Counted from the stretch's first letter, positions 16,981 through 26,216 are shown. The stretch is 64,000 bases of DNA from CAVUBL01 sp963739795 (GCA_963739795.1 CAVUBL010000012.1:1-64000); one strand, 5' to 3'. The notes: a model not told the origin generated them from the sequence alone. Program-made: numbers and translations.

Positions 16981-17255
16981 GAGTCTGCGCGGCAGAAACA
17001 CGTAGCCGCGCGCGAGGGTCTTACGGGGTGGATCCAAGGCGCGAGGAGGAGTCGATGCGGGGACATCGTGGACGACGAGCAACGCAGGAGACGCCCCGTA
17101 ACCCCCTTGCGCCCGAAGGGTTGCGGCGGCGTGGGGCCGTCTACGTCGTTGCCGCTCCTCGACGATGGCTCGGCATCGCCTGCGTCGCGCCGCCTCGTAT
17201 CCGGCCCCACGGCGCTCGCAACGCGACTGCACGTTTCTGCCGCGCAGACTCCTAG
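16977..17255. mobile_element. Miniature inverted-repeat element, copy 1
   Basis: A 271-bp core (16981-17251) flanked on both sides by CTAG. The ends are perfect inverted repeats beginning GGAGTCTGCGCGGCAGAAAC when read from the flanking TA. No transposase frame is present; ORFs inside are too short and lack domains. The copy at 41791-42069 is identical base for base. TA flanks within CTAG suggest mobilisation by an IS630/Tc1-type transposase; IS5-type enzymes that duplicate CTAG are an alternative. Confidence 0.88.
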
Positions 17256-17755
17256 CGACCAACAGCTCGACGATATACACTGAACAAAGAAGCCGTCGCA
17301 GCGGACATCATCCTCCGATGCCGGGACCTCCAGCCAACGTCCTCTTCCACCAGCAACCGGACTTGGTAGCGGGGCCATGCCGGCGCGACCCAACCAACGA
17401 CGGGATGAGAACGTCACAGCAGATCGCTTGCAGGTAGCACTTCATTCCAAGCAGCTCGTGTCGGAGGTGGGGACATGCCATTCATTTTCGTCGAGTTGTC
17501 GTTCCTGAGGAACGGGAGGGGCGGGGCCGGGGCGTCCGCCTGGAGGTGTCAGCGCCCGCGCAGCAAGCAATGACCCTGGGAGGGCAGCAGCGGCCCCGCG
17601 CGGTAGCGCTGTCAAGCGAAGGCACCGCCGAGCGTCCTTCCGACCCGAGCCGAGCCGGAGGGCGGACGCCCCGGCCCTGCCTCGGCGGCCTCGGCACCAA
17701 CCGTTCCCCAGCTCAGCCCGCACCACTCCGGTCAAGGTGCGGTACCGTCCTCACC
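17256..17755. other. Gene-free stretch with a long imperfect inverted repeat
   Basis: No credible gene. 17523-17541 and 17659-17677 are inverted copies of a GGGCCGGGGCGTCCGCC-type sequence with one indel, and the pairing continues loosely outwards to GGAACGG on both sides. It could be a degenerate inverted-repeat element or a large hairpin ahead of the DUF3052 gene. Confidence 0.45.
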
Positions 17756-18208
17756 ATGGCCGGCTACTCCCAGACTCCGCTCGCCAAGAAGCTCGGCATC
17801 CAGCCGGGCGCGCGGGTGGTGCTGATCTCCGCACCCGAGGGCTTCACGGACGCGCTCGAGCCCCTGCCCGAGGAAGTGCGGCTGTCATCCATGGATACCC
17901 GAACGCTCGCCCCAAGGGACCACGACGTCGACGTGTTCGTCCTTTTCTGCCGGTCCGCGAGCGACCTCTCGAAGTCTCTCCGGCCGGCCGCGTCGCAGCT
18001 CGCCCCCGCCGGCGGCCTCTGGATCGCGTGGCCGAAGAAGGCCTCCAGGCTCCAGACCGACCTGGACTTCGCCACCGTCCAGCACGCCGGCCTCGACCTG
18101 GGACTCGTGGACAACAAGGTCTGCGCCGTCGACGAGGTCTTCTCCGGCCTCCGGTTCGTCGTCCGGCGCGAGAGCCGGGCGGCCTGGGCGACGGGGCGAC
18201 GGATCTAG
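17756..18208 (+). CDS. DUF3052 family protein
   Basis: 150 aa from ATG 17756. The N-terminal G-Y-S-Q-T-P-L-A-K-K-L-G-I-x-P-G block and central W-I-A-W-P-K-K block are hallmarks of DUF3052. Cytoplasmic, no membrane segment. Family function unknown. The C-terminal extension G-L-R-F-V-V-R-R is also typical. Monocistronic; an 88-bp gap separates it from the next gene. Confidence 0.85.
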   Translation: MAGYSQTPLAKKLGIQPGARVVLISAPEGFTDALEPLPEEVRLSSMDTRTLAPRDHDVDVFVLFCRSASDLSKSLRPAASQLAPAGGLWIAWPKKASRLQTDLDFATVQHAGLDLGLVDNKVCAVDEVFSGLRFVVRRESRAAWATGRRI

Positions 18209-18296
18209 CCACGCGATCGAGTCCCTCGAACGTCGTTGGAGCTCCGGGGGCCATGGCATCATCAGTCCACACAGAATCGTCGAGAGGGAAACGCCC

Positions 18297-19271
18297 ATGA
18301 CCTTCGATCTCGCCGACTCCCTGGACCTGCTGGAGCGCACACCCGCCGTCCTCGGCTCGCTCCTCGGCAGCACGAGCCGCGCCTGGCATGCTCGCAACGA
18401 AGGCCCCGACACCTGGAGCGCCTACGACGTCCTCGGCCACCTCGTCTACGGCGAGGAGACCGACTGGGTGCCGCGCGCCCGGATCCTCCTGGAGCACGGT
18501 GAGGCCAAGCCCTTCGAGCCCTTCGACCGCTTCGCCCAGGAGCGCCTCTTCGCCGGCTGGTCCCTCGATCGCCTCCTGGACCGCTTCACCGAGCTCCGCC
18601 GGGCCAACGTCGGGACCGTCCGGGGCTGGAACCTGACCAAAGCCCAGCTCGCTCTCACCGGCCGCCATCCCGAGCTCGGCCGGGTCACGCTGCAGGAGCT
18701 CCTGGCGACCTGGGCCGTCCACGACCTCAACCACCTCGCCCAGATCTCCCGCGTCATGGCCAAGCGCTACACGGAGGAGGTCGGTCCCTGGCGCGACATA
18801 CCTCTCCATCCTCAAGCGCTGATGCCCCCCGGGCCCATGGTCCAGGTCCGCCCGATGGCGATCTCGGACCACGCGGCGGTCCTCGAGCTGTTGTCCGGAA
18901 CGCCTGGAGTCACGCTACGCGCCGCGGACTCCTTGGAGGCGACGGTTCGCTACCTGGAGCGCAACCCGGGGTTGAGCCTGGTCGCCGTCGGAGAGGCGGG
19001 CGTCGTCGGTTGCGTCCTCTGCGGCCATGACGGGAGGCGCGGCTATCTCCAGCACCTCGTGGTGGCGCCCGACTACCGGGGCCGGGGCATCGGCAGACGC
19101 CTCGTCGGTCGATGCCTGGGAGCTCTGGCGGCGCTGGGGATCCAGAAGTCGCACGTCGACGTGCTGGTGACGAACACCGGCGCACAGGCTTTCTGGGCCA
19201 AGCTCGGCTGGCAGAAGCGCGACGACATCCACCGCTTCTCGTTCATCAGCTCGGGAGGCCCCGATGCCTGA
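18297..19271 (+). CDS. DinB-like / GNAT acetyltransferase fusion
   Basis: 324 aa with two domains. Residues ~5-165 are a DinB/YfiT-like four-helix bundle with putative metal His in G-H-L-V-Y-G and in H-D-L-N-H-L. Residues ~182-320 are a GNAT domain with the acetyl-CoA loop V-A-P-D-Y-R-G-R-G-I-G-R-R-L. A Pro-rich linker (near 170-180) joins them. DinB-type domains often bind thiol cofactors or metals; here a metal-dependent transferase is coupled to an acetyltransferase. Substrate unknown. No frameshift is needed to join the domains. Confidence 0.82.
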   Translation: MTFDLADSLDLLERTPAVLGSLLGSTSRAWHARNEGPDTWSAYDVLGHLVYGEETDWVPRARILLEHGEAKPFEPFDRFAQERLFAGWSLDRLLDRFTELRRANVGTVRGWNLTKAQLALTGRHPELGRVTLQELLATWAVHDLNHLAQISRVMAKRYTEEVGPWRDIPLHPQALMPPGPMVQVRPMAISDHAAVLELLSGTPGVTLRAADSLEATVRYLERNPGLSLVAVGEAGVVGCVLCGHDGRRGYLQHLVVAPDYRGRGIGRRLVGRCLGALAALGIQKSHVDVLVTNTGAQAFWAKLGWQKRDDIHRFSFISSGGPDA

Positions 19272-19395
19272 GTGCCGAGTGTGGAGACCGACCTGGACTT
19301 CTCCATCGCCGGCGAGCCCGCTCGTCGTCTCCCGGCCGCCCCCGCCCCGGGTGGGAAGCGATCAGCCGGTCTCGGAAGCGGCGCTCTCGATCCGG

Positions 19396-22367
19396 CTACT
19401 CGTCCGTCGTCCAGCTCGGCTCGATGACCACTCGGAAGCTGGCGCCGGACTCGACCGAGAAACCGTCTCCCAGGACCACCGAGCGTCCCGCCTCGAAGGT
19501 GACGTCGGCGCCGGAGGCGATCGTCGTACCCCCGCCGGCGGTGACCCGCTCGCAAGCCTGCTCGGTGGAGGTGCCCTGAAACCGGGTCGTCAGGATCTCA
19601 TCGTAGGACTCGGCCGGGCAGCGGGCGACGACGAAGTCCACCCCCAGGACGGTGCCATTGAGGGCGATCGGGATCTGGACCCCCTGCGAGAGGTCGCACG
19701 ATGGGTCGCAAGGGACGTTGTCGAAGAGCTCGTCCTGGTGCGGAGGCACATCGGCGTAGGAGACCTCGCCGGTCCGGACGACATAGGTGCCCGGATGGAG
19801 GCCGCGGATGGCATAGTCTCCCGAAGGAGCCAAGACAGTGCCTCCTTTCGCCTCTCCGCCCGCCGTTGGCTCGGCGAGGGCGAAGTCCGCGCCCGGGGCT
19901 CCGGTCCCCGCTTCGACGACCTTGCCCCGGATCACTCCGTAGCTATCCAAGGCGAAGTCAATCCCCGAGACGGCGGTGTCCAGCGGGAACCTCGATCGGC
20001 GTCCCGCTGGAGAGATCGCAGTCCGGCTGGCAGGGCACGTCGTCCCAGACCTCGTCTCGGTGGTAGCCGCAGTAGTCAAAGGTCCTCAGGCGGTAGGCGC
20101 CCGGCGGCAGGGTGAGCCGGTAGCGAGCCGTCGGCCGCCGTGTTCGTGAAGGACGCACCGACCTCGATTCGGACGTCGAACAGGGGGTCTCCGGTGAGGG
20201 CTCTCGGTGACGATGCCGGAGATCGTGCCGTACGGCGTCAGTTGGAAGTCGATGCCGGTCGTCGAGGAGCCGGCGCTCACACCGATCGGCTCGCCCACCG
20301 TCGGGTCGCAAGGCTGCCCGCAGGGGATGTCGTCGTACACCTCGTCCTCGGTGGCCGTCGGAGACCGCCACCACCGTGTAGTCGTCCGAGGGAAGAGCGA
20401 CCAGAGTGTACTGGCCGTCGACGTCGGTGAGAGCGGAGCGCGTCAGGGAGTTGAACGGGTTGTAGGCGTCGAGCCGCGCTCCGGACACCGGCGCCCCGGA
20501 GGAGGCGTCGGTGACGGTGCCGGAGATCGTGCCCAGCCGCAGGAGTGCGAAGTCGATCCCGGACGTCGTGCCGTTGTAGCTCACCGTCACCGGCGTGCCG
20601 GCCGTCACGTCGCAGGTGTTCGGACACGGGACGTCATCGTAGATCTCCGGCTGGTAGGTCGTCTCGTAAGTGAGGTTGTTGCCGGAGGCGCGGACGAAGT
20701 AGCTCCCCCCCGGCAGGGCGCCGACACGGTAGCTGCCGTCGGTCTGGGTGTAGGCGCTGGCGACGAAGCTGCCGCTCTCGTCGTACACGCTCACGTTCCC
20801 ACCGCTCACCGGATCGCCACTCGGGTCCACGGTGACCGTGCCCGAGATCGCGCCCGGCTCGTCCAGGGCGAAATCGATGCCGGAGAGGGTGTGGCCGGCC
20901 GAGACCAGGAGCGGAGTCCCCGCCGTCACGTTGCACGATCCTTCGCAAGGCACGTCGTCGTAGACCTCGCTCCGGTGATCGGCCGCTTCCGCGGAAAGGT
21001 AGTACGTGCCGGCCGGGAGGTCGGCGAGCTCGTAGCTGCCGTCGGGGCCGGTCGCGACCGAGTCGAGGAAGGTGCCCGCGTTCGAATAGAGGTCGAGGAA
21101 GGCCGAGAGGGGGTCGCCGGTGCCGGCGTCGGTCACGGCTCCCGAGAGCGCGCCGGCCGGCGCCAGCGCCAGATCGACGTCGAAGACGAGGCCGCTGCTC
21201 CACTCGATCGCCGTGCCGTCCTCGGCCGGGTTGCAGGTGGTCGAGAAGGGGCAGGGCACGTCCTGGTAGAGCTCGCGGACCAGTCCGTTCGCCTCGGCCA
21301 CGACGTAGTAGGCGAGCCCGGTCTGTAGATCGCCGAACAGGTAGCGGCCGTCGCCCCCGGTCACCACCTCGTCGACCAGCGTGTTGGTGGCGTTGTAGAG
21401 CTCGACCGTGCCCCCGGCGACCGGAGCTCCCGTGTCCTCGCGGCTCACCGTCCCCGCGATCCCGTTCGGCTGCTGGACGTTGAGCTGGAAGCTCCCGGCC
21501 GCCTCGCCGGAACCGGCCACCCGGATCCGGACCTCCTGACCTGCGTCGAGCTCCAACGTCACCGCCGACTGCGCCGTGCCTTCCGAGTCGTCGTCGCAGG
21601 CGAGCTCCTGGCCCCGCCCGTCTTGAAGGGCAGCCGGTGTAGAGCGAGAGCACGGTGTCGAACGACGAGCCGAAAGTATCGAAGGTGAAGACCCCCGCGG
21701 CGGGCGCCGCGAACCGGAACCAGACGTCCGGGGCGCCGTCGGAGCCGCCGCAGGTGGCGCTCCCATCGGCGGTCGCCGACGCCGTCGAGCCGGCAATGGT
21801 ACCGATCCCGATGGACGTAGCCGCGGTGCAGTCGTCGTTGGCCGGAACGCTGCGCCGGGCGAGGGAGCTCGCCGCTCGCTCCCCGCTGCCCGTCCAGAGG
21901 TCGAGCTTGTCCTCGATCCGCTGCACGATCTCGAGGATCCGGCGGACGCGCTCGATGCGCGTTTCGCTAGGAAGTTTCGGAGCCCGCTGCGCAGACTCTG
22001 CAGACGGTTGAGGATCGAGCGCCCGCTCGACGCCGAGTCGCCGCAGCTCGTTCGCCAGGCGGGCCGTCAGGTGTCGAGCGAAGATCCCCGTGGCACCCGG
22101 GCGGTGCACCTGATGCTCGAGGGCTGCGGCGAGCCGCGCGGTCCAGAGGCCGCTGCCGTCGGGGAAGGTGTCCAATCCGAGCCGTTCGTCTAGGCGGGCG
22201 AGCCGGTGGGCGGCGAGGCGCTCCAGGGAGCCCGCCGACCGGCTTTGCGCTCCCGTAGCGCTGCTGGAAGGGCTCTGCCCCCACCCGGCGACGGCCATGC
22301 TCGCTGCCAGAACGGCAACGGTGAGCAGCTTCGGCCAATTCTCCCTTGCACACGGCTGCAACTGCAT
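19396..22367 (-). pseudogene. Exported carboxypeptidase-regulatory-like repeat protein, five frameshifts
   Basis: ATG 22367 has AGGAGCC upstream and begins a signal peptide. A helical region and a PPC-like beta domain (D-V-W-F-R-F-x-A-P-A-A-G) follow, then about six repeats of the carboxypeptidase-regulatory type. Each repeat has G-x-I-S-G-T-V-T, a D-G-x-Y block, and a Y-D-D-V-P-C-x-x-x-C-x-x-x-x-G-T segment with paired Cys. The end is a beta-helical tail typical of surface proteins. The frame breaks near 21630, 20345, 20207, 20120 and 19995; each break is repaired by a single-base change. Either real decay or sequence errors. If intact it would be a ~990-residue surface protein. Confidence 0.8.
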
Positions 22368-22570
22368 CGACGGCTCCTCTTCAAGGTATCTCGCGCGGCT
22401 TCCCGCCGCTCTGTTCACAGGCACTCCCCACTCGGCAGAGCTCTCTTCCGAGAAGTGTGACTCACGCGCTGACGATTTCTCCGGAACATGGTAATACAGC
22501 CCGAGCAATGCGCGGCCGGGCGTATACTCATCGTTCGCTCTCGATCGCTTTGTCCGGTGGAGGAGGAGTC

Positions 22571-22984
22571 ATGACCGTACGCATCGTCAGGCTGGGAAGC
22601 CCGCGGGCACCGAGCGAGGGCCTGCGCATCGGAACCGTCCGCCGCCCGCCCCGCGGGGTGCCCAAGAGCGAGTACGCCGCGCAGGACTGGTACGATGTCT
22701 GGTTTCCGAACCTCTCGCCGAGCCCCGAGACCGTGAAGCTCGGCCAGGCGGCCGAGACGCCCGCCGAGTGGGCCGCCTTCAAGAGGAAGTACCGCAAGGA
22801 GATGGCGACCCCCGACGCCCGTCACGCCCTGGAGCTCCTCGCGGCCCTCTCCCACCAGACGGACTTCTCGGTCGGCTGCTACTGCGAGGACGAGGCCCAC
22901 TGCCACCGCTCGGTGCTCCGCGAGCTTCTGGACGAGCACGGGGCCGAGGTGGTCCCCCAGGCTCCTCGAGGGAGAACGAAATGA
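22571..22984 (+). CDS. DUF488 family protein
   Basis: 137 aa from ATG 22571 with GGAGGAGGAG just upstream. R-I-G-T-V-R-R-P-P-R-G-V-P near the start and C-Y-C-E-D-E-A-H-C-H-R-S-V-L near residue 110 are typical of DUF488, whose conserved Cys/His suggest metal or redox chemistry. Its stop overlaps the next start (ATGA), so it is coupled to the DUF2608 gene. Function of the family is unknown. Confidence 0.85.
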   Translation: MTVRIVRLGSPRAPSEGLRIGTVRRPPRGVPKSEYAAQDWYDVWFPNLSPSPETVKLGQAAETPAEWAAFKRKYRKEMATPDARHALELLAALSHQTDFSVGCYCEDEAHCHRSVLRELLDEHGAEVVPQAPRGRTK

Positions 22985-23970
22985 GACGATCGATCGCGGT
23001 CATCCTGGGACTCACCACCCTCTGGCTCCTCGCGCCGCACCCGGGACACGCGGCTTCGCGCGCCGGAAAGGTGGCGAGCTTCACCGAGATGCAGAAGATC
23101 GTGGAGACGATCGACGATCCCCAGGCCACGCTCGTGGTCATGGACGACGACGACACCTTGACCATGATGAGCTGCCCCGACCCGAGGGAGCCGGAGACCT
23201 GTCAGTACCTGGGCGGCGCCGCCTGGTTCTCCTGGCAGCAGAGGCAGATCGACGACCTGGCCCAGCCGCGGGTGGCCAACACATTCGACGGGCTACTGAG
23301 CGTGGGAACGCTCCTCTTCTCCCTCAACGACATGCCCTACACCGCCCGGGACGTGCCGGGCGTCCTGGACCAGCTCGTCGACTCCGGCGTCCGGGTGCTG
23401 GTCGAGACGGCCCGCGGCAACGACACCGTCTCCGCCACCGAGCGGCAGCTCGGGGTCCTGCACCGGAGCTCGGGGCACCCCGGCACCCTGCTCACGCTGG
23501 TCTCCGACGACTCCCTCGCGTTCGGGCCGGTAAAGCTGGCGAGCAAGGCGAGCCCCTACGTTCCGTGCCCGACCGGGAAGGCCGGCCCACGGAGCTCCAC
23601 CCCCCCGTGCCCGGGCCAGTCCCCGAAGGGCATCACCTACCAGGATGGAGTCATGTACCTGGGAGGCCAGAACAAGGGCGAGGTCCTCAAGTGCATGCTC
23701 GACGAGTACAACGGGACCGAGGGCGCGCACCCGATCCGGCACGTCGTGTTCCTCGACGACACGCAGGAGAACGTCACCGCCGTGCAGGAGGCGTTCGCCG
23801 ACGCGCCCGGCTACGACGTCGTCGCCCTCACCTACACCGCCCTCGAGGAGCACAAGCTGGCCTTCATCAAGGGGCCCATGGCCGAGATCTACCAGGAGAA
23901 CGCCACGAAGCGCTGGAAGGCGATCAAGGCCGCCCTCGATGGCGCCCTACAGAATCCCGACCTGCCTTGA
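22981..23970 (+). CDS. Exported HAD-like DUF2608 protein
   Basis: 329 aa. Signal peptide residues 1-24. The V-V-M-D-D-D-D-T-L-T block near 55 supplies a HAD-type D-x-D-x-T, and H-V-V-F-L-D-D-T-Q-E-N near 258 supplies the late acidic motif. DUF2608 proteins are HAD-like and best known from Legionella-type bacteria. Export means any phosphatase activity would be periplasmic or extracellular. Coupled to the DUF488 gene. Confidence 0.8.
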   Translation: MRRSIAVILGLTTLWLLAPHPGHAASRAGKVASFTEMQKIVETIDDPQATLVVMDDDDTLTMMSCPDPREPETCQYLGGAAWFSWQQRQIDDLAQPRVANTFDGLLSVGTLLFSLNDMPYTARDVPGVLDQLVDSGVRVLVETARGNDTVSATERQLGVLHRSSGHPGTLLTLVSDDSLAFGPVKLASKASPYVPCPTGKAGPRSSTPPCPGQSPKGITYQDGVMYLGGQNKGEVLKCMLDEYNGTEGAHPIRHVVFLDDTQENVTAVQEAFADAPGYDVVALTYTALEEHKLAFIKGPMAEIYQENATKRWKAIKAALDGALQNPDLP

Positions 23971-24044
23971 GAGCCGGTGCGCCGGGCGGCGAGGCGGAGC
24001 GGACGCCCCGCGGCCCGGATAGACGGCCGGCGACGAGGGCCACC

Positions 24045-24254
24045 ATGGCCAACGCCCAGAAGATCGCCCCCTTCCTCTGGTTCGACAGCGAGGCCGAGGA
24101 GGCGACGACCTTCTACACCGGGATCTTCCCGGGCTCGCAGATCACCGCGGTCTCGCGCTATGGCGACGAGGGACAGGAGGTTCACGACCGCGCGCCCGGG
24201 TCCGAAATGACCGTCGCCTTCGAGCGAGCCCACTGCGGCGAAGGCGCAGTCTGA
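24045..24254 (+). pseudogene. Truncated VOC/PhnB-like protein
   Basis: From ATG 24045 the first ~55 residues are the N-terminal beta-alpha-beta unit of a PhnB-type VOC protein (K-I-A-P-F-L-W-F-D, A-E-E-A-x-x-F-Y, F-P-G-S-Q-I, M-T-V-A-F-E). The frame then runs into unrelated residues and stops at the edge of a miniature element. The rest of the domain (~90 residues) is not found downstream, so the loss involved deletion and not insertion alone. Confidence 0.75.
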
Positions 24255-24417
24255 GTACTCCGGCGCAGAAATACGGTCACGTACCGAGGGCGCCGGGGCG
24301 CCGCTCCAGCAAGGCGCGCGACCGAGGCATACCCGAAGGTCTGTCGCAGGGAGTGCAACGCTGCTGGAGCGGATGCGGCGGCGGCCGAATGCGAGCGTAT
24401 TTCTGCGCCGGAGTACT
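24254..24417. mobile_element. Miniature inverted-repeat element, second type
   Basis: 164 bp with perfect 22-bp terminal inverted repeats; after the flanking TA each reads CTCCGGCGCAGAAATACG. An internal inverted pair (CCGCTCCAGC and its complement, near 24300 and 24362) would fold a hairpin. No coding capacity. The ends resemble the 271-bp element (shared GC-rich start then GCAGAAAyACG), so both probably use related transposases. Confidence 0.8.
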
Positions 24418-24429
24418 AAGGCGGCCGAC

Positions 24430-25062
24430 ATGAGCACCTCCGTCAACGTCCTCGGTCTGGCTCTCCTCGGCGGGCTGGCCCTCGTCGCGGTGGCGACTCC
24501 CGCCGCGGCGAGCGAGCCGGCCGCCGCCGTCTCCGACCCGGCGCTTCGCCAGGAGCTCCTGGACCGGGTGGCAAAGGATCAGGCGATCCGCCACGAGCTC
24601 ATCGAGAAGGGTGCCGAGCACCCGGACGAGGCCGTGATCGAGCGCATGAAAGCCATCGATACCGCCAACATCGCCCGGATCAAGGAGATCGTGCAGGAGC
24701 ACGGCTGGCCCGGGCCGGACCTCGTCGGGCGGGACGGCTCCGAGGCCGCGTTCCTCCTCGTACAGCACGCCGACCCGGCGTTCCAGGAAAAGGTGCTACC
24801 CCTGGTCAAGGCGGCGTACAAACGTGCCGAGCTCACGGGTCAGGACTACGCCTTGCTCCTCGATCGGGTGCGGGTGGACCAAGGCAAGCCGCAGGTCTAC
24901 GGCACGCAGGCCAAAGCGCCGAGCGAGTGGAAGGGTGGCGAGCCCGTTCTGCAGCCCATCGAGGACGAGGCCCACGTCGACCAGCGGCGAGCCGAGGTGG
25001 GCCTTCCCCCGCTGGCCGAGTACTTGAAGCTCCTGAAGGAGATGTACCTGCCGAGCTCGTGA
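24430..25062 (+). CDS. DUF6624 family exported protein
   Basis: 210 aa from ATG 24430. Signal peptide to about residue 26 (A-A-A-S). The core matches DUF6624: a D-x-x-N-I-A-R-I-K-E-I-V segment, E-H-G-W-P-G-P-D-L-V-G near 97, the L-V-Q-H-A-D block, a D-R-V segment, and Y-G-T-Q near 158. Family function unknown. It begins 13 bp after the miniature element, which may carry or have removed its promoter. Confidence 0.8.
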   Translation: MSTSVNVLGLALLGGLALVAVATPAAASEPAAAVSDPALRQELLDRVAKDQAIRHELIEKGAEHPDEAVIERMKAIDTANIARIKEIVQEHGWPGPDLVGRDGSEAAFLLVQHADPAFQEKVLPLVKAAYKRAELTGQDYALLLDRVRVDQGKPQVYGTQAKAPSEWKGGEPVLQPIEDEAHVDQRRAEVGLPPLAEYLKLLKEMYLPSS

Positions 25063-25082
25063 TGGGAATCGGTCCGGGCGCG

Positions 25083-25447
25083 CTACGGCCGGTAGCCCGC
25101 CACCTCGAGACCGGGCACGCGGTGGTAGCGCTCCACGTTGGCCGTGACCACGGGCAGGCCGTGCGCCACGGCGGTCACGGCGATCCAGAGATCGTTGGTT
25201 CCGATCAGCCGGCCGGTCCGCTGGAGCTGGCGGAAGGCCCGGCCGTGCTCCCAGCAGACGTCGGGCGTGCAAGGAAGCACGTGGAACGGCGCCAGAAGCT
25301 CCTCCCAGACGGAACGCTCGGCCAGGCTCGCGCCCGCCGCCAGCTCGCCCGCAGCACCACATCGCTGAACGACTTGCCCGCGTACCGGCGAACCCGCCGA
25401 AGCTTCTCGTAGGCCTCGAGGCGGAGGGAGATCGTTTTCGTCGCCAT
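25083..25447 (-). pseudogene. Collapsed VapBC toxin-antitoxin module
   Basis: ATG 25447 starts a VapB-like antitoxin (K-T-I-S-L-R-L-E-A-Y-E-K-L, then F-S-D-V-V-L-R). After ~35 residues the sequence changes, in another frame, into the second half of a PIN-domain toxin (E-E-L-L-A-P-F, G-T-N-D-L-W-I-A, V-T-A-N-V-x-x-Y). The rest of the antitoxin and the toxin N-terminus with its first catalytic Asp and Glu are gone. This is an internal deletion of about 200-250 bp relative to a normal module, inferred from usual lengths. Inactive. Confidence 0.75.
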
Positions 25448-25566
25448 ACACAGAGAATGCATGGTGCACAGAGAGCTGTCAGGCCCCCTTCGGCCGAGGA
25501 GCTGAGCGCTCCAGAGGGCGCAACCAACAGGCCCGACCCTGGAGGACCAGGGGGCTCGGCAACCCA

Positions 25567-25747
25567 TAGGCTGGACTATTCATGAGGCGCCGTAGCGAGA
25601 GGCGCAAGTGCGTGTGAGATCAGGGCGCACGTAGCGATGAAAGACGCAGGCGTACTGGACAGTACGTTGAGGAGCGAAGAGCGAGTACGCCCTGAGATCG
25701 CGTGCAATTGCGGCTCGTAGTAGGTGGCTCATGAATAGTCCAGGCTA
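25567..25747. mobile_element. Inverted-repeat element, third type
   Basis: About 181 bp, bounded by perfect 16-bp inverted repeats CTGGACTATTCATGAG, with pairing extended by TAG on each side after one mismatch. Internal inverted pairs (a GATC(TC)AGGGCG motif and its complement) make most of it foldable. No coding capacity. It interrupts the hairpin-repeat array. Ends unlike the other miniature elements. Confidence 0.65.
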
Positions 25748-25755
25748 GGGCGAAC

Positions 25756-25870
25756 CCGAGGAGTCCGACCCCGGAGGGCCGGGGGCTCCCGACCGGCGAC
25801 GTCACGGGCCGCGCACTCGATACCCCTACGGAGTCCGACCACGCCAAAGCGCGGACCGTGCCGAGGCGCG
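25756..25870. repeat. 115-bp direct repeat, copy A
   Basis: Same length as copy B at 25941-26055, with nine mismatches (about 92% identity). Contains one GC-rich hairpin and a later CGGAGTCCGA motif. Non-coding. Confidence 0.75.
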
Positions 25871-25940
25871 CCGGCCCTTGGTCAACCCTCCCGGTCAGCA
25901 ACCCCGGAGACCCGGGGGCTCAACGCCTCCAAGTGCACCA

Positions 25941-26055
25941 CCGAGGAGTCCGACCCCGGAGGGCCGGGGGCTCCCGACCGGCGACGTCACGGGCCGCACA
26001 CTCGATGTCCCTACGGAGTCCGATCCCAACAAAGTGTGGACCGTGCCGAGGCGCG
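25941..26055. repeat. 115-bp direct repeat, copy B
   Basis: Second copy of the repeat at 25756-25870. The pair lies upstream of the ETF:quinone oxidoreductase gene, within its 750-bp gene-free leader region. Confidence 0.75.
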
Positions 26056-26216
26056 GCTCCTCCGTCCCACAGTTCTAGTAAGCCGCGCCGTTCGCAAGGG
26101 CGGGAGCCCCCGGCCCGGCCCCGGCCCGGCCTTGATACGATCCCCCCGGTCCGGCCCCCTCCCCACCGGGCCCCGCGAACCCCCTTCGTCCCACACCCAC
26201 CCGAGGAGACCGAGCC

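Larger units (their letters stand above)
25536..25973. repeat. Four copies of a GC-rich hairpin repeat
   Basis: ACCCCGGAGGGCCGGGGGCTC-like units at 25536-25557, 25768-25788, 25901-25921 and 25953-25973. Each folds as CCCCGG/CCGGGG or a variant. Two of them lie inside the 115-bp direct repeats. Resembles REP-type intergenic hairpins. Confidence 0.65.

Noticed and set aside
17028..17283. Short ORFs inside the miniature elements on both strands
   Set aside because: They recur only because the two elements are identical; they extend into the terminal repeats and have no domain.
25567..25747. A small RNA gene or riboswitch
   Set aside because: Perfect terminal inverted repeats fit a mobile element better, and no promoter or terminator pair is evident.
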